Part shown: positions 16,719-26,500 of the stretch, one piece after another
Layout of the letters: the number at the start of each line of letters is the position of its first letter
How positions within the stretch are numbered: the stretch's first letter is position 1
Assembly (NCBI GenBank): GCA_025774845.1
Contig: JALGZP010000012.1
Coordinates: forward strand, 1 to 41,769
Direction of reading: 5' to 3'
From: a bacterium
Lineage (GTDB): Bacteria; Arandabacterota; Arandabacteria; Arandabacterales; Arandabacteraceae
DNA length: 41,769 bases
The notes under the pieces: model-generated
The model's database searches: none
Seen by the model: only the letters and a program-made list of their open reading frames with translations
Told to the model about the DNA's origin: nothing
Program-made: the position numbers and the translations under genes

Positions 16719-18086
16719 ATGATCTTGAGAAACAGGACATACCTGATTCTGATAGCGGCAATGACGATGTTTGCCGCCGCGGGCTGTAGCCGGGACACCG
16801 GGGGACTCGATCTTGCCCGCGCCGGAACGGACCCGGTCGTCTTTGTCGACGATTTTGGGTCCGGTATCGACTTTCAAGCTTTCATGTGGTCGGATGTCGA
16901 GGCCCTGTCCCAGGATTTCACTGGCGGGCTCGACGGAACGAACGCACTTAAGGTAAGCGTTCCCGGTCCTGGCGGCTTCGCCGGGGGCGCCTTTGTCAGC
17001 TATGAGGCGAGGGACCTGTCGGGTTACAACGCCTTGACCTTCTGGGCCAGGGCGACCCGGCCGGATACCTTCGACATCGTTGGCCTCGGTAACGACAACA
17101 CCGGTACATCCAAGTATGAAGCCAGCTGGAGCAAGATTCCGCTCACGGTGGGCTGGCAGAAGTTTGCCATTCCGATCCCGCTTCCCGCCAGGCTGAACTT
17201 GGAGCGAGGTCTCTTCTACTTCGCGGAGGCGGTACCTGAAGACAGCACAGGCTACGTGGTCTGGTTCGATGATGTGAAGTTCGAGAACGTCGGCGAGGTT
17301 TCGAATCCACGGCCTTCCATGAGGACACAGACCCTGGAACCGTTCCTTGGAGCGACTGTTGACATACAGGGGACCAAGGTGATCTTTGATGTCGGTGAGA
17401 GGACCCAGACCATAAACCACCAGCCGGGGTATTTCACGTTTACCTCGTCGGATGATGGGGTGGTTTCCATAGTCGGCGGAGAGATCATGGTGGTTGGAGT
17501 GGGGACCGCGGTCATAACCGCGAAACTCGATACCCTGACCGTGGACGGAACGGTGACTCTCAACACAACCGCCGCCCCCACTGTAGCGGCACCGACACCG
17601 ACCTTGCCTGCCGGTGATGTCATCTCACTTTTCAGCGACGCCTATAGCGATGTTACTGTGGACACCTGGGCTGCCCATTGGAGTGGTGCGTCTCATGAAG
17701 TAGCCGATTTCCAGGTTGCCGGGAACGATGTCAAGGTTTACACAAACCTCATCTTTGCAGGTGTCGAGTTCACCTCCCAGACGATTGATGCGAGGGACAT
17801 GACGCATTTCCATATGGATATCTGGGTGCCCGAGGGGACCTTCTTCAAGGTCAAACTCGTCGATTTCGGCGAGGACGGGACCTGGGGTGGCGCCCCCGAC
17901 AGTGAGGACGAGCTCACCTTCAATGCGAGCTCGGATCCGCCGCTTGAGACCGAGACATGGATCAGTCTTGATATGCATCTCAGGGATGATTTCAGGCGTC
18001 TCAGGAGCTGGGGGCATATGGCGCAGCTGGTCATATCGGGAAACACCAAGACGGTGTTCGTGGATAACGTATATTTCCACAAGTAG
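16719..18086 (+). CDS. Surface lipoprotein with two carbohydrate-binding-like domains and an Ig-like domain
   Basis: A 455-residue predicted lipoprotein. The signal peptide ends in a lipobox, FAAAGCS. The first domain (about residues 30-190) is a galactose-binding-like beta-sandwich with YNALTFWARAT and VVWFDDVKFEN. A bacterial Ig-like (BIG2-type) domain follows (about 205-285: VFTSSDDGVVSIV style, GVGTAVITA). The last domain (about 305-455), with MTHFHMDIWVPEG and TVFVDNVYFHK, resembles modules seen in Bacteroidota glucan-binding proteins and GH16 enzymes. GGAGG lies 6 bases before ATG 16719. It starts the run GH16, binding protein, permeases, ATPase and probably holds glucan at the cell surface, the job of SusE/F-type proteins. 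Binding specificity is not visible. Confidence 0.8.
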   Translation: MILRNRTYLILIAAMTMFAAAGCSRDTGGLDLARAGTDPVVFVDDFGSGIDFQAFMWSDVEALSQDFTGGLDGTNALKVSVPGPGGFAGGAFVSYEARDLSGYNALTFWARATRPDTFDIVGLGNDNTGTSKYEASWSKIPLTVGWQKFAIPIPLPARLNLERGLFYFAEAVPEDSTGYVVWFDDVKFENVGEVSNPRPSMRTQTLEPFLGATVDIQGTKVIFDVGERTQTINHQPGYFTFTSSDDGVVSIVGGEIMVVGVGTAVITAKLDTLTVDGTVTLNTTAAPTVAAPTPTLPAGDVISLFSDAYSDVTVDTWAAHWSGASHEVADFQVAGNDVKVYTNLIFAGVEFTSQTIDARDMTHFHMDIWVPEGTFFKVKLVDFGEDGTWGGAPDSEDELTFNASSDPPLETETWISLDMHLRDDFRRLRSWGHMAQLVISGNTKTVFVDNVYFHK

Positions 18087-18129
18087 ACTCTCTGCATTAA
18101 CCGCGATTGAAGTGACACGAGGAGTGAGG

Positions 18130-18990
18130 ATGAAGAGAAACAGGGTCTTTAGAATTGGTGCGGGGTCAGTGCCCCCGAGCAGACTGCTCCTTGTGCTGGC
18201 GCTGCTCTTGCTTGCTCTTACGGGGTGGGGTGGTCGCTGCGGTGACTCGGACCCGTGGGAGATTGAAATCGTCTGGGCGGATGAGTTTAACGGTCCGGCC
18301 GGGCAGCTCCCCGACCCGGGCCGTTGGCGTTTCGATAAAGGGACCGGCTGGGGTAATGAACAACTCGAATACGACACCGACCGTCCTGTCAACGTTTCCC
18401 TCGATGGTGAGGGGCACCTGGCCATCACGGCACGCGAGGAGGTCTACGAGGGCCAGAACTATACCTCAGGGCGCATCAATACCCGCGATCTCTTCGACCG
18501 GACCCGCGGGCGTTTCGAAGCGCGGATCAAGCTGCCGGTGGGTCAGGGCATCTGGCCTGCTTTCTGGCTCCTGGGGGCGAACTTTGGAGACGTCGGCTGG
18601 CCCGAATGCGGGGAGATCGACATCTTGGAGTACCGCGGTCAGGAGCCGGACATCGTGCATGGCAGTCTTCACGGGCCCGGCTACTCGGGCGGCAGTGCAG
18701 TGACCGGGAGCTACACTCTCGCCGGTGATCAGGGATTCAATGACGACTTCCATATATTCGCAATCGAGTGGGATGCCAACAGCATAACCTGGAAGATCGA
18801 CGGGACAGCCTACCAGACCTTGACTCCAAGCCGCCTCCCGGGTGGTGCAAGCTGGGTATTCGACCACCCCTTCTTTATTATCCTGAATGTGGCGGTTGGC
18901 GGTCACTTTGTCGGCCCGCCCGATGAGACAACCACCTTTCCCCAGACAATGCTTGTTGACTGGGTCCGTGTCTATCGGGATAAACCGTGA
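18130..18990 (+). CDS. GH16 endo-beta-1,3-glucanase (laminarinase type), exported
   Basis: A 286-residue glycoside hydrolase family 16 enzyme. The N-terminal signal has a long hydrophobic stretch (LLLVLALLLLALTGWGG) followed by RCGDSD, perhaps a lipoprotein site. The catalytic block GEIDILEY supplies nucleophile Glu162, helper Asp164 and acid/base Glu167, the ExDxxE form with the beta-bulge typical of laminarinases. WPAFWLLG, FHIFAIEWD and the C-terminal MLVDWVRVY are family signatures. Earlier in-frame starts lie inside the preceding gene, so the ATG 18130 with GAGGAGTGAGG before it is used. The binding-protein gene begins within its stop codon (GTGA overlap), a strong sign that the product oligosaccharides feed that transporter. 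Confidence 0.94.
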   Translation: MKRNRVFRIGAGSVPPSRLLLVLALLLLALTGWGGRCGDSDPWEIEIVWADEFNGPAGQLPDPGRWRFDKGTGWGNEQLEYDTDRPVNVSLDGEGHLAITAREEVYEGQNYTSGRINTRDLFDRTRGRFEARIKLPVGQGIWPAFWLLGANFGDVGWPECGEIDILEYRGQEPDIVHGSLHGPGYSGGSAVTGSYTLAGDQGFNDDFHIFAIEWDANSITWKIDGTAYQTLTPSRLPGGASWVFDHPFFIILNVAVGGHFVGPPDETTTFPQTMLVDWVRVYRDKP

Positions 18991-20669
18991 GAGCAAGGGT
19001 GCATCGCGAGCTGGCAGTCTCGTTTGCTGTCCTCGTGATCGTGCTCGTGGGATTCGCATGCGTCCGGGACGTTCCGTACGCGCCCGAAGGCGTGCTTGTG
19101 GTTTCACAGGAACAGCAATCCTCATGGGTCCGGAACTTCAATCCTCTTACCACCGCGGCGGCGGCGCGGTGGCCGACGCTTGCCGGGATCTATGAACCTC
19201 TCCTTGTTTTTAACAGTGTTCACGCCGAGCATGTGCCCTGGCTTGCTGTTTCCTACGAGTGGCGCGAGGATAACCGGGTACTTCGCATAATCACCCGCGA
19301 CGGAGTCCTCTGGTCGGACGGCCGTCCTTTCACGGCGCGCGATGTTGCATTTACCTTTGGACTTATAGATAGTCACCCGGCGCTCGACCGTAACGGTGTC
19401 TGGGGGTTTCTCTCCGGTGTTCACGCCGTCGACGACCGGACCGTCGACTTCCACTTCGAGCGGGTCTTTATTCCGGGGTTCGACGAGATAGTGGCACAGA
19501 CGATCGTACCGGAGCATATCTGGAGCGATATAGAAGATCCGGTCACTTTTCCCAACGAGAACCCGGTCGCAACCGGTCCTTTTACCGAGGTCCGGCTGTT
19601 CAGGAACCAGGTCTATGAGCTCGGCCGCAACCCCCGTTACTGGCAGGAAGGTCTGCCACGGGTGGAAGCGCTTCGATTTCCAGCATATCCCTCAAACGAC
19701 CGTGCCAACCTTGCGTTGGTCTTTGATGAGGTGGACTGGGCAGGCAACTTCGTCCCTGCTATCGACCGCGTGTTCGTTAAACGCCGGCCGGAACATCACC
19801 ATTACTGGTTTCCGCTGACGGGAAGCACCATCTTTCTCTACGCCAACACCACGCGTGCACCCTTCGATGACGTCCGGGTTCGTAAGGCGCTCAGCATGGC
19901 CATCAACAGGGATCTCCTGGTGGAGGTTGCCCTCTTCCGCTATTCGCGTCCCGCTGAGGTCACCGGTCTGAGCGATGTTTTTGCGTCCTGGCCGAAACCT
20001 GAAATTGCAGAAGAGGCCAATTGGGCAAGGTATGATAGAGCTCGTGCAAACGCGTTGCTGGATGAGGCAGGCTTAGGTCGCGGCGCGGATGGCACGCGTC
20101 ACCTGCCGGACGGCACACCGTTGAAGTATGAGATCCTGACCGTTTCCGGCTGGTCGGACTGGGTGCGGGCATCGCAGGTAATTGCCAGGGACCTCGGTGC
20201 CCTCGGCATAGATGCGTCGGTCAGGACCTATGATTTCAGTGCCTGGTTCCAGCTTGTCCTGGAAGGGAGATTCGATATGACGCTCGGGTGGTCCTTTGAG
20301 GGGCCGACCCCGTATGTCTTCTACCGGTGGCTGATGTCAGCAACGACGGTCAAGCCCGAGGGGGAGACTTCGACGGGCAACTGGCACAGGTACGGCAGCG
20401 TTGCCGCCGACGAGGCCCTCGAGGCCTTTGAGAGTGAAGCGGACCCGGTGGCCCAGCGGCAGCTCGGTCTTGAGCTCCAGCGAATCTTCGTTACAGAGGC
20501 TCCGGCTATCCCGCTTTATCCCAACCCGTCCTGGGCCGAGTATAACACAAGTCGATTCGAGGGATTTCCATCCGAGGAACAACCCTATGCCGATCCTTCG
20601 CCTAACAAGTTCGGCCGGGGTGAGACGCTGTTGGTTCTCACCTCTCTCACGCCACGTAGGAGACCGTAA
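18987..20669 (+). CDS. Peptide-class (SBP_bac_5) ABC substrate-binding protein, probably for beta-glucan oligosaccharides
   Basis: A 560-residue binding protein of the OppA/DppA/CbtA class. It starts at a GTG that overlaps the GH16 stop. The signal sequence (LAVSFAVLVIVLVGFAC) ends at a cysteine that could be lipidated although the lipobox is imperfect. Family blocks include YEPLLVFN, WSDGRPFTARDVAFTFGL, NPVATGPFTEV and RVRKALSMAINRDLL. Peptide-class proteins such as CbtA of Thermotoga are known to bind cellobiose and laminarin oligosaccharides. With a GH16 gene fused to its 5' end by overlap and GH1 and phosphorylase genes around it, glucan oligosaccharides are the best guess for substrate; peptides cannot be excluded. 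Confidence 0.9.
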   Translation: MRARVHRELAVSFAVLVIVLVGFACVRDVPYAPEGVLVVSQEQQSSWVRNFNPLTTAAAARWPTLAGIYEPLLVFNSVHAEHVPWLAVSYEWREDNRVLRIITRDGVLWSDGRPFTARDVAFTFGLIDSHPALDRNGVWGFLSGVHAVDDRTVDFHFERVFIPGFDEIVAQTIVPEHIWSDIEDPVTFPNENPVATGPFTEVRLFRNQVYELGRNPRYWQEGLPRVEALRFPAYPSNDRANLALVFDEVDWAGNFVPAIDRVFVKRRPEHHHYWFPLTGSTIFLYANTTRAPFDDVRVRKALSMAINRDLLVEVALFRYSRPAEVTGLSDVFASWPKPEIAEEANWARYDRARANALLDEAGLGRGADGTRHLPDGTPLKYEILTVSGWSDWVRASQVIARDLGALGIDASVRTYDFSAWFQLVLEGRFDMTLGWSFEGPTPYVFYRWLMSATTVKPEGETSTGNWHRYGSVAADEALEAFESEADPVAQRQLGLELQRIFVTEAPAIPLYPNPSWAEYNTSRFEGFPSEEQPYADPSPNKFGRGETLLVLTSLTPRRRP

Positions 20670-21649
20670 TGCGCTATATCCTCAGGCGGCTTGGTTTCTA
20701 CCTTCTCGCGGCGTGGGCGGCACTTACACTCAATTTCTTTCTCCCGCGTCTCATGCCCGGCGATCCGGCCGCGGCCCTTTTTGCGCGCTTCCGTGGCCGG
20801 CTTGGTCCGGAGGCAATGCAGGCCCTGCGTGAGACCTTCGGTCTTACGGAGGCACCGCTCATAAGCCAGTACTTCACATACCTGGGACACGTCCTCAAAG
20901 GTGATTTCGGGATATCAGTCGCCTACTTCCCGTCGCCCGTTCTGGAAGTCATCGGTACGGGTCTTGTCTGGACCATATTCCTGGCCGGCACGGCCGTTAT
21001 TGTGAGTTTCACGATAGGCACGCTGCTCGGGGTGGTGTCCGCCTGGTGGCGGCGCGGCTTGATAGACACCTGGCTGCCCTCAACCCTGGTTTTCATCGGC
21101 GCGTTCCCGTACTTCTGGCTCGCGATGGTCGTGCTTTACGTGCTCGGCTTCACACTCGGTTGGTTCCCGCTCGGTCACGCTTACGGCGACGATATGACAC
21201 CGGGCTTCTCAGCTACTTTCCTCGCTGACGTGGTCCGGCACGCGGTGCTGCCCATAGCCACTGTGGTGCTTGTGACCCTGGGAGGGTGGCTGCTTTCGAT
21301 GCGTAACACCATGATCGCCGTGCTCGGTTCGGACTACGTGAACCTGGCCCGCGCCAAGGGGCTCAGCCCGTGGCGCGTGGTGATGCGCTACGCCGCCCGT
21401 AACGCACTGCTTCCGAGTGTGACGGGCTTTGGTATGGCACTCGGTTTTGTGCTCGGTGGCTCGCTGCTTACAGAGATCGTCTTCTCCTATCCCGGCCAGG
21501 GTTACCTGCTCGTACAAGCTGTCAGGAACCAGGACTATCCGCTGATGCAGGGCATATTCTTGGTCATCACGCTAGCAGTGCTCGGGGCAAACCTGCTGGT
21601 GGACTTTGTTTACCTCTGGCTCGACCCGCGGACCCGGGGGTCTGCTTGA
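20669..21649 (+). CDS. ABC transporter permease, OppB/DppB type
   Basis: A 326-residue inner-membrane permease with the BPD_transp_1 fold and six or so membrane segments. The N-terminal MRYILRRLGFYLLAAW and LPRLMPGDPA are the hallmark of the B-type Opp/Dpp permeases. The ATPase-docking EAA loop is ARAKGLSPWRVVMRYAARNA followed by LLPSVTGFG. The ATG overlaps the stop of the binding protein by one base (TAATG), so the two are translationally coupled. It pairs with the next gene to form the channel. Confidence 0.95.
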   Translation: MRYILRRLGFYLLAAWAALTLNFFLPRLMPGDPAAALFARFRGRLGPEAMQALRETFGLTEAPLISQYFTYLGHVLKGDFGISVAYFPSPVLEVIGTGLVWTIFLAGTAVIVSFTIGTLLGVVSAWWRRGLIDTWLPSTLVFIGAFPYFWLAMVVLYVLGFTLGWFPLGHAYGDDMTPGFSATFLADVVRHAVLPIATVVLVTLGGWLLSMRNTMIAVLGSDYVNLARAKGLSPWRVVMRYAARNALLPSVTGFGMALGFVLGGSLLTEIVFSYPGQGYLLVQAVRNQDYPLMQGIFLVITLAVLGANLLVDFVYLWLDPRTRGSA

Positions 21650-22590
21650 TGAAGGAATCGACCGGAGCAGGAGCCACTGGCATTGGTCTCTGGTGGGAGG
21701 CCATCCGCCGCGACCGTAAGGCGGCATTCGGCATCGTTATTGTTGCGGCCTTTGTCCTGGTTGCTCTCATTGGCCCCTTGTTTGTCGGTGAACCTGATGA
21801 TCTCGTCGGGATGCCATTACAGCCGCCTTCCCTGAAGCACTGGCTCGGGACCACAGGTCAGGGGCAGGATGTTCTGGCACAACTGATTGCGGGCACCAGG
21901 GTATCACTGGCAATAGGTTTCGGTGTGGGCATCGTTGTGGTCATGGTGGGGGCACTTGTAGGCGTCACCGCAGGTTATTTCGGGGGCCGCGTGGACGGAC
22001 TCCTCTCGCTACTCTTCAATGTCTTTCTGGTTATCCCGGGACTACCGCTTGCGATAATTATCGCGGCCTATCTTCCCACCGGGCCGCTGACGCTGGGGAT
22101 GGTGCTGGTGGTCACCGGTTGGGCCTGGAACGCGCGGGTCTTGCGTGCGCAGACCCTGGCGCAGCGCCGGCGCGACTTCGTGGCAGCCGCGGTCGTGGCC
22201 GGTGAATCAAGTTTTCGGATCGTCACACGCGAGATCCTGCCGACAATGACCTCGCTGCTTGTGGCCCAGGTGATCGGGAGTACGGTCTATGCGATAGGCG
22301 CGCAGGTGGGGCTCGAGTTCCTGGGGCTCGGCGATGTTTCGGCCGTTACCTGGGGAACGAATCTATACTGGGCGCAGAATGACGCTGCGCTCCTTACCGG
22401 GGCCTGGTGGACCTTTGCGCCCACAGGTATCTGCGTAGCTGTTGTGGGGTTCGGTCTGACAATGCTTAATTCGGGTTTCGATGAGATAACAAACCCGCGC
22501 CTTCAGCTCGAGCATGCCTGGCGCGCATATCTTTTGAAGCGGGGTCGTCTGCCGGAGCGTTCGACACCGGTGGTGGTGGACCATGAGTAA
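21649..22590 (+). CDS. ABC transporter permease, OppC/DppC type
   Basis: A 313-residue permease with an N-terminal extension and first helix (AAFGIVIVAAFVLVALIGPLF) followed by the LGTTGQGQDVLAQLIAGTR block diagnostic of the C-type Opp/Dpp subunit. The EAA loop is AAVVAGESSFRIVTREILPT. ATG 21649 overlaps the previous stop by one base (TGATG) and is preferred to TTG 21646. It forms the heterodimeric channel with the preceding gene. Confidence 0.95.
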   Translation: MKESTGAGATGIGLWWEAIRRDRKAAFGIVIVAAFVLVALIGPLFVGEPDDLVGMPLQPPSLKHWLGTTGQGQDVLAQLIAGTRVSLAIGFGVGIVVVMVGALVGVTAGYFGGRVDGLLSLLFNVFLVIPGLPLAIIIAAYLPTGPLTLGMVLVVTGWAWNARVLRAQTLAQRRRDFVAAAVVAGESSFRIVTREILPTMTSLLVAQVIGSTVYAIGAQVGLEFLGLGDVSAVTWGTNLYWAQNDAALLTGAWWTFAPTGICVAVVGFGLTMLNSGFDEITNPRLQLEHAWRAYLLKRGRLPERSTPVVVDHE

Positions 22591-23542
22591 GCCAGTCTTA
22601 TCGATGCGTAACATTTGTGTTGATTATGTCACCGACCGGGGGCTCGTGCGTGCCATAGACAGTGTGTCGCTCGATGTGATAGAGGGTGAGATACTGGGCA
22701 TTGCGGGCGAGTCGGGCAGCGGCAAGACAACGTTGGCCAAAGCACTTCTGCGCATACTGCCGCCACCGGCCGTGATTACGGGCGGCGAGGCCTACTTCGA
22801 GGGCCGTGATCTGTTCTCGCTTTCGGAGCCGGAACTGCGCGCACTGCGCTGGAAACGCATCTCGATGGTGTTCCAGAGCGCAATGAACGCGCTCAACCCG
22901 GTGATCACCGTCGGCGAGCAAATCATCGATACGCTTCTCGCCCATGACGCAGGAACGCCCGGGGCTGCCCGCACGCGCGCACGTGATCTCCTGGAGATGG
23001 TCGGCATCCACGGCGAATGTATCGACGCCTATACGCATCAGCTTTCAGGCGGCATGCGGCAGCGCGTGGGCATTGCGCTTGCGCTGGCGCTGGAGCCCGC
23101 CCTGGTCATTCTTGATGAGCCGACCACCGCTCTTGATGTGATTGTGGAGAAGGAAATCCTGGAACAGATTGGAGATCTTCAGCGGCGGCTTGGCTTCGCC
23201 GTGCTCTTCATAACCCACGACCTTGCCCGTATGCTCCAGTTCGCGGATCGTGTCGCAGTTTTCTATGCGGCCCGGTTGGCCGAGGTAGCCCCTGCCGAGG
23301 AACTGCGCCGTGCACCCCGGCACCCATACACTCAGATGCTTCTGAGCACCGTGCCGTCCATCCGCGGCGGGAAGGACAGGCAGGAGAGTATTCCGGGTGC
23401 TCCGCCGAGTCTCCTGGACCCGCCGGCAGGCTGTCGTTTCCATCCCCGCTGTGACAGGGCAATCGATCTTTGCCGCGAGCGTACGCCGGAGTTGAGAGAG
23501 CTCACTCCGGGTCACTCGGCCGCCTGTCACCTGGCGGAATGA
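22583..23542 (+). CDS. ABC transporter ATPase, OppD/DppD type
   Basis: A 319-residue ATPase with Walker A GESGSGKTT, Q loop, signature LSGGMRQR, Walker B LVILDEPTTALD and switch His in FITHDLARM. The C-terminal oligopeptide-transporter extension carries the cysteine set CRFHPRCDRAIDLC and a final Cys, as in iron-sulfur-binding D subunits. The ATG overlaps the permease gene by 8 bases. Its natural partner, the OppF-type ATPase, is not next in this operon but lies at 28147-29151 on the other strand. Confidence 0.95.
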   Translation: MSKPVLSMRNICVDYVTDRGLVRAIDSVSLDVIEGEILGIAGESGSGKTTLAKALLRILPPPAVITGGEAYFEGRDLFSLSEPELRALRWKRISMVFQSAMNALNPVITVGEQIIDTLLAHDAGTPGAARTRARDLLEMVGIHGECIDAYTHQLSGGMRQRVGIALALALEPALVILDEPTTALDVIVEKEILEQIGDLQRRLGFAVLFITHDLARMLQFADRVAVFYAARLAEVAPAEELRRAPRHPYTQMLLSTVPSIRGGKDRQESIPGAPPSLLDPPAGCRFHPRCDRAIDLCRERTPELRELTPGHSAACHLAE

Positions 23543-23578
23543 CTCAGTCGATGCGACCCGTTGAAAGCCGGCCGTCAC

Positions 23579-26500
23579 CTACATAGCAACATGAAGGTAT
23601 GTCTGAATCTCCCACTCGTCCCCATCCTCCCTTGATCCGACCAGTTCCGGAAACTCGGCCGGTAAGTAACGGGGCGAGTGCTCATCGAGCGATCTCCACA
23701 TACCACGCACGCCAATCCGGGTTTGCGGAAAACCAAACCAGCGTGGTTCGCCGAGCGAGTGTGACAGATCCGCCATGATGTTTGCCGGAAATGTCTCATT
23801 GCCATCCCGGTGGTAGTCGTACGGTCCCCAGTCGTTGAACTTGGCAAACATCTCGAGCGCCGCCGATCCCCAGGTAATACGGCCGTCACACCCGTAACGG
23901 TTAATAAGTCGCGGGCTATCGCCGTTCGGTTCACCGGTACCGGCATAGAGGTGGGCAACCAGGCGCGCGTCATGCCGCAAGCGCGAGACCAGTCGAGTAC
24001 GGATCTCCCATAAATCGCGAGGCGGAGTCGAGGCGCCGAAGGCGAAGCGTGTCTTGCCGTCCTCCAGGATTCCCGTGGCCGCGTCCTGCGTGGTCGGATG
24101 GTGACGGAAGACATAACTGACGCTGGCGGCAAGCCGCGCGTCTTCGCGAATATCGTTGTCCCACGCCCACATCCAGGTCGCAGGTGTCGGGTCATAAGCC
24201 ACAATCAGCTCCCCGCCGACTGTTTCCCTGTTTGCCCGGACCGCGAAAGGATCAGGATCGTCCGCCGGGACACTTACGTTTCTCAGGTTCCAGGGAGGGA
24301 CGACCTCGGGAGGGATCGGCCCCACTATGGGTTTCTGCCAGAGGAAGTTGGGTCCTATCTGGAAGTTCCCGGTACTCACGGCCAGGCCGGTGAGGAAATT
24401 CGTCTGGTTTCCGGAGCCGCTGTCCTTGAGGTTCCAACCGGTGAAGGTTGTGGTGGCAGTCGGGCCGCCGTCGGCAACGAGTCCCATGTAGGCCGCCTGC
24501 GCATACCAGTTCCAGCGGCCTCTGACTACCGTCACCTTGGCCTTGGCGCCGAAGGCATCAGATGCGAGGACTTCGTCCTCGAGGACAACGTAACCGGTGT
24601 CTGACTCTTCGGTGATCTTGAAGTCTTCGCCGGCTTTGGTGGAGCCCGACCATATACCGCCAACCTCGAGGGTCACAGGCCCGCGGGTGGTTGCCAGCAT
24701 GAGGGTTGCTTTGCGTGTAGTCGGCAGCGGCACGGCGATAGAACTTGTTACCGAGAACTGATCGGCTATGTCCTCCTGGAAGATCCCAGCTGCATCGAAC
24801 GGACCAAGACGGCGCTGGTACTTCACTAGGACTGAGGGGTTCGCGCCCCACCAGAGCTCCGGGCCGAAGGCTACCTTCAAGCCCTCGAGCCTCTTCTTGC
24901 CGCCGATCTCAAAACCCACCGGAGCCGCGGCATTATAGATGTCGATGTTCTCACCGTAGAAAGCCTCCCTGTAGAGGCCGAAGAAATCGCCCTCATACCC
25001 CCAGTGGAAGTGGCCTGTGCGGTAGAAACCCTCGAGCCGGAACCAGCGGTCATCCCACGAGACGGAAGCCCGGTAGACCTTGACTCGCTCGATGTCTGCG
25101 AGCTCCAAGTCCCCGTCGGCGGCCGCGACGGTCCGTGTCCGGCCGCGGTTCTCGTAGAATATCTGGTCGATACGGTTCTCCGGGACGTTGCCGAGTATGT
25201 TCAGTGTTAGGGTGCCCGTCACGTTTTGAACGGGCTGCGCCTGGAACTCGGCATAAAACGACTCCATCCGGTCAAAACCACGGAACGCCGGCTGGCTTAC
25301 CTCTTCAGGGTCTGCGGGCCTCACCTTCGGGGTCGTTGTAAGGTACCCACCTGTGTTGTAGGTTTCGAACTCGAGCCTGAGCCCCGAAAGGCGAACACGG
25401 TTGGAGGAACCCGTAAGAAGACTGGCATGGTCACCGCGTGCTTCCAACGCCGCAGTAGCTGGTGTGATGGGTTCGAAGTGGGTCCGGATGGCCTCGAGAT
25501 CGGTCCCGGGTGCGTACGGGTCCAGCGTAAAGGCCTGCTGCAGCGCATAGTAGGCTGCCCGGGGGTAGACCTCATAGAGGCCTCGATGATCGGGCCACCC
25601 TTTTGCGGTGATACCCCACCACTCCTCATTCATGTTGTTATCGCCTTCCACGTAGTCATCATACCCTCCGTTCGGCCAGGAAGCGTTCGTATCGTGGATA
25701 TCGAGCCGGTCCTCCTGACCGAATTTCCACCAGCCGTCACTCCACTGGAAGACAATGCCGCCGATGGCGTTACCCACGCGTCCCTTACCCGAGGACTGCT
25801 CGTAAATCTCCTGCCACTGGCCGATCAGGTAGCGTGCCTGCATCTCCTGATCCTCACGCATGTCCTTTGCATTCCAGGCATCGGCCCCGAACTCGGTGAA
25901 GAGAACCGGGATGCCGAGTTTGTCTTTTACTTCCTGGAACAGGTCGCGGGCGGATATCCCCCTGTAGCAGTTGGTACCGAGAATGTCGAGTTGCTTGCAC
26001 TCTTCAGCTATGACGTCTATGTACTGGATATCGCCGTTGGAGATCGCCACCGGCCTGTCCCCGTCCCGTTCCTTTATCACAGTGGCAATCTCATCGTAGA
26101 GCGAGTAAAGGTATCGTGCGCGAGCCGCGTTGCGCTCATCCTCAGGCAGGGCCTCTATGTCGAAGGAAGTCCAGTGGAGCCCATAGTTGTTTTCGTTACC
26201 AAGCAGCCACATCAGCACTCCGGGCGTTCCCTTGAACTCATCGACAATAGCCCCGATCTCCTCTTTCAGCGCGGCCCGAAGGCGTGGATCGGCGTAATCG
26301 ACGAACGGGATCCAGACACCGTCAAGCGTGTAGCCGTAGCGAGCGCACGGATGATTGACGACTGTGTAGATGCCATAGCGCTCATAGATGTAGCGGACCC
26401 AGCGCGGTGGGATACCGACATACTGGCGGATGGTGTTTACCCCCATGTTCTTAAGAAGTGGCATCTCCCTGGCGAGCACCTGCTCAATGAAGTCGTCGGG

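Noticed and set aside
17887..18129. Upstream extension of the GH16 gene
   Set aside because: It overlaps the lipoprotein gene, translates to arginine-rich junk, and a signal peptide and ribosome site mark ATG 18130 as the start.
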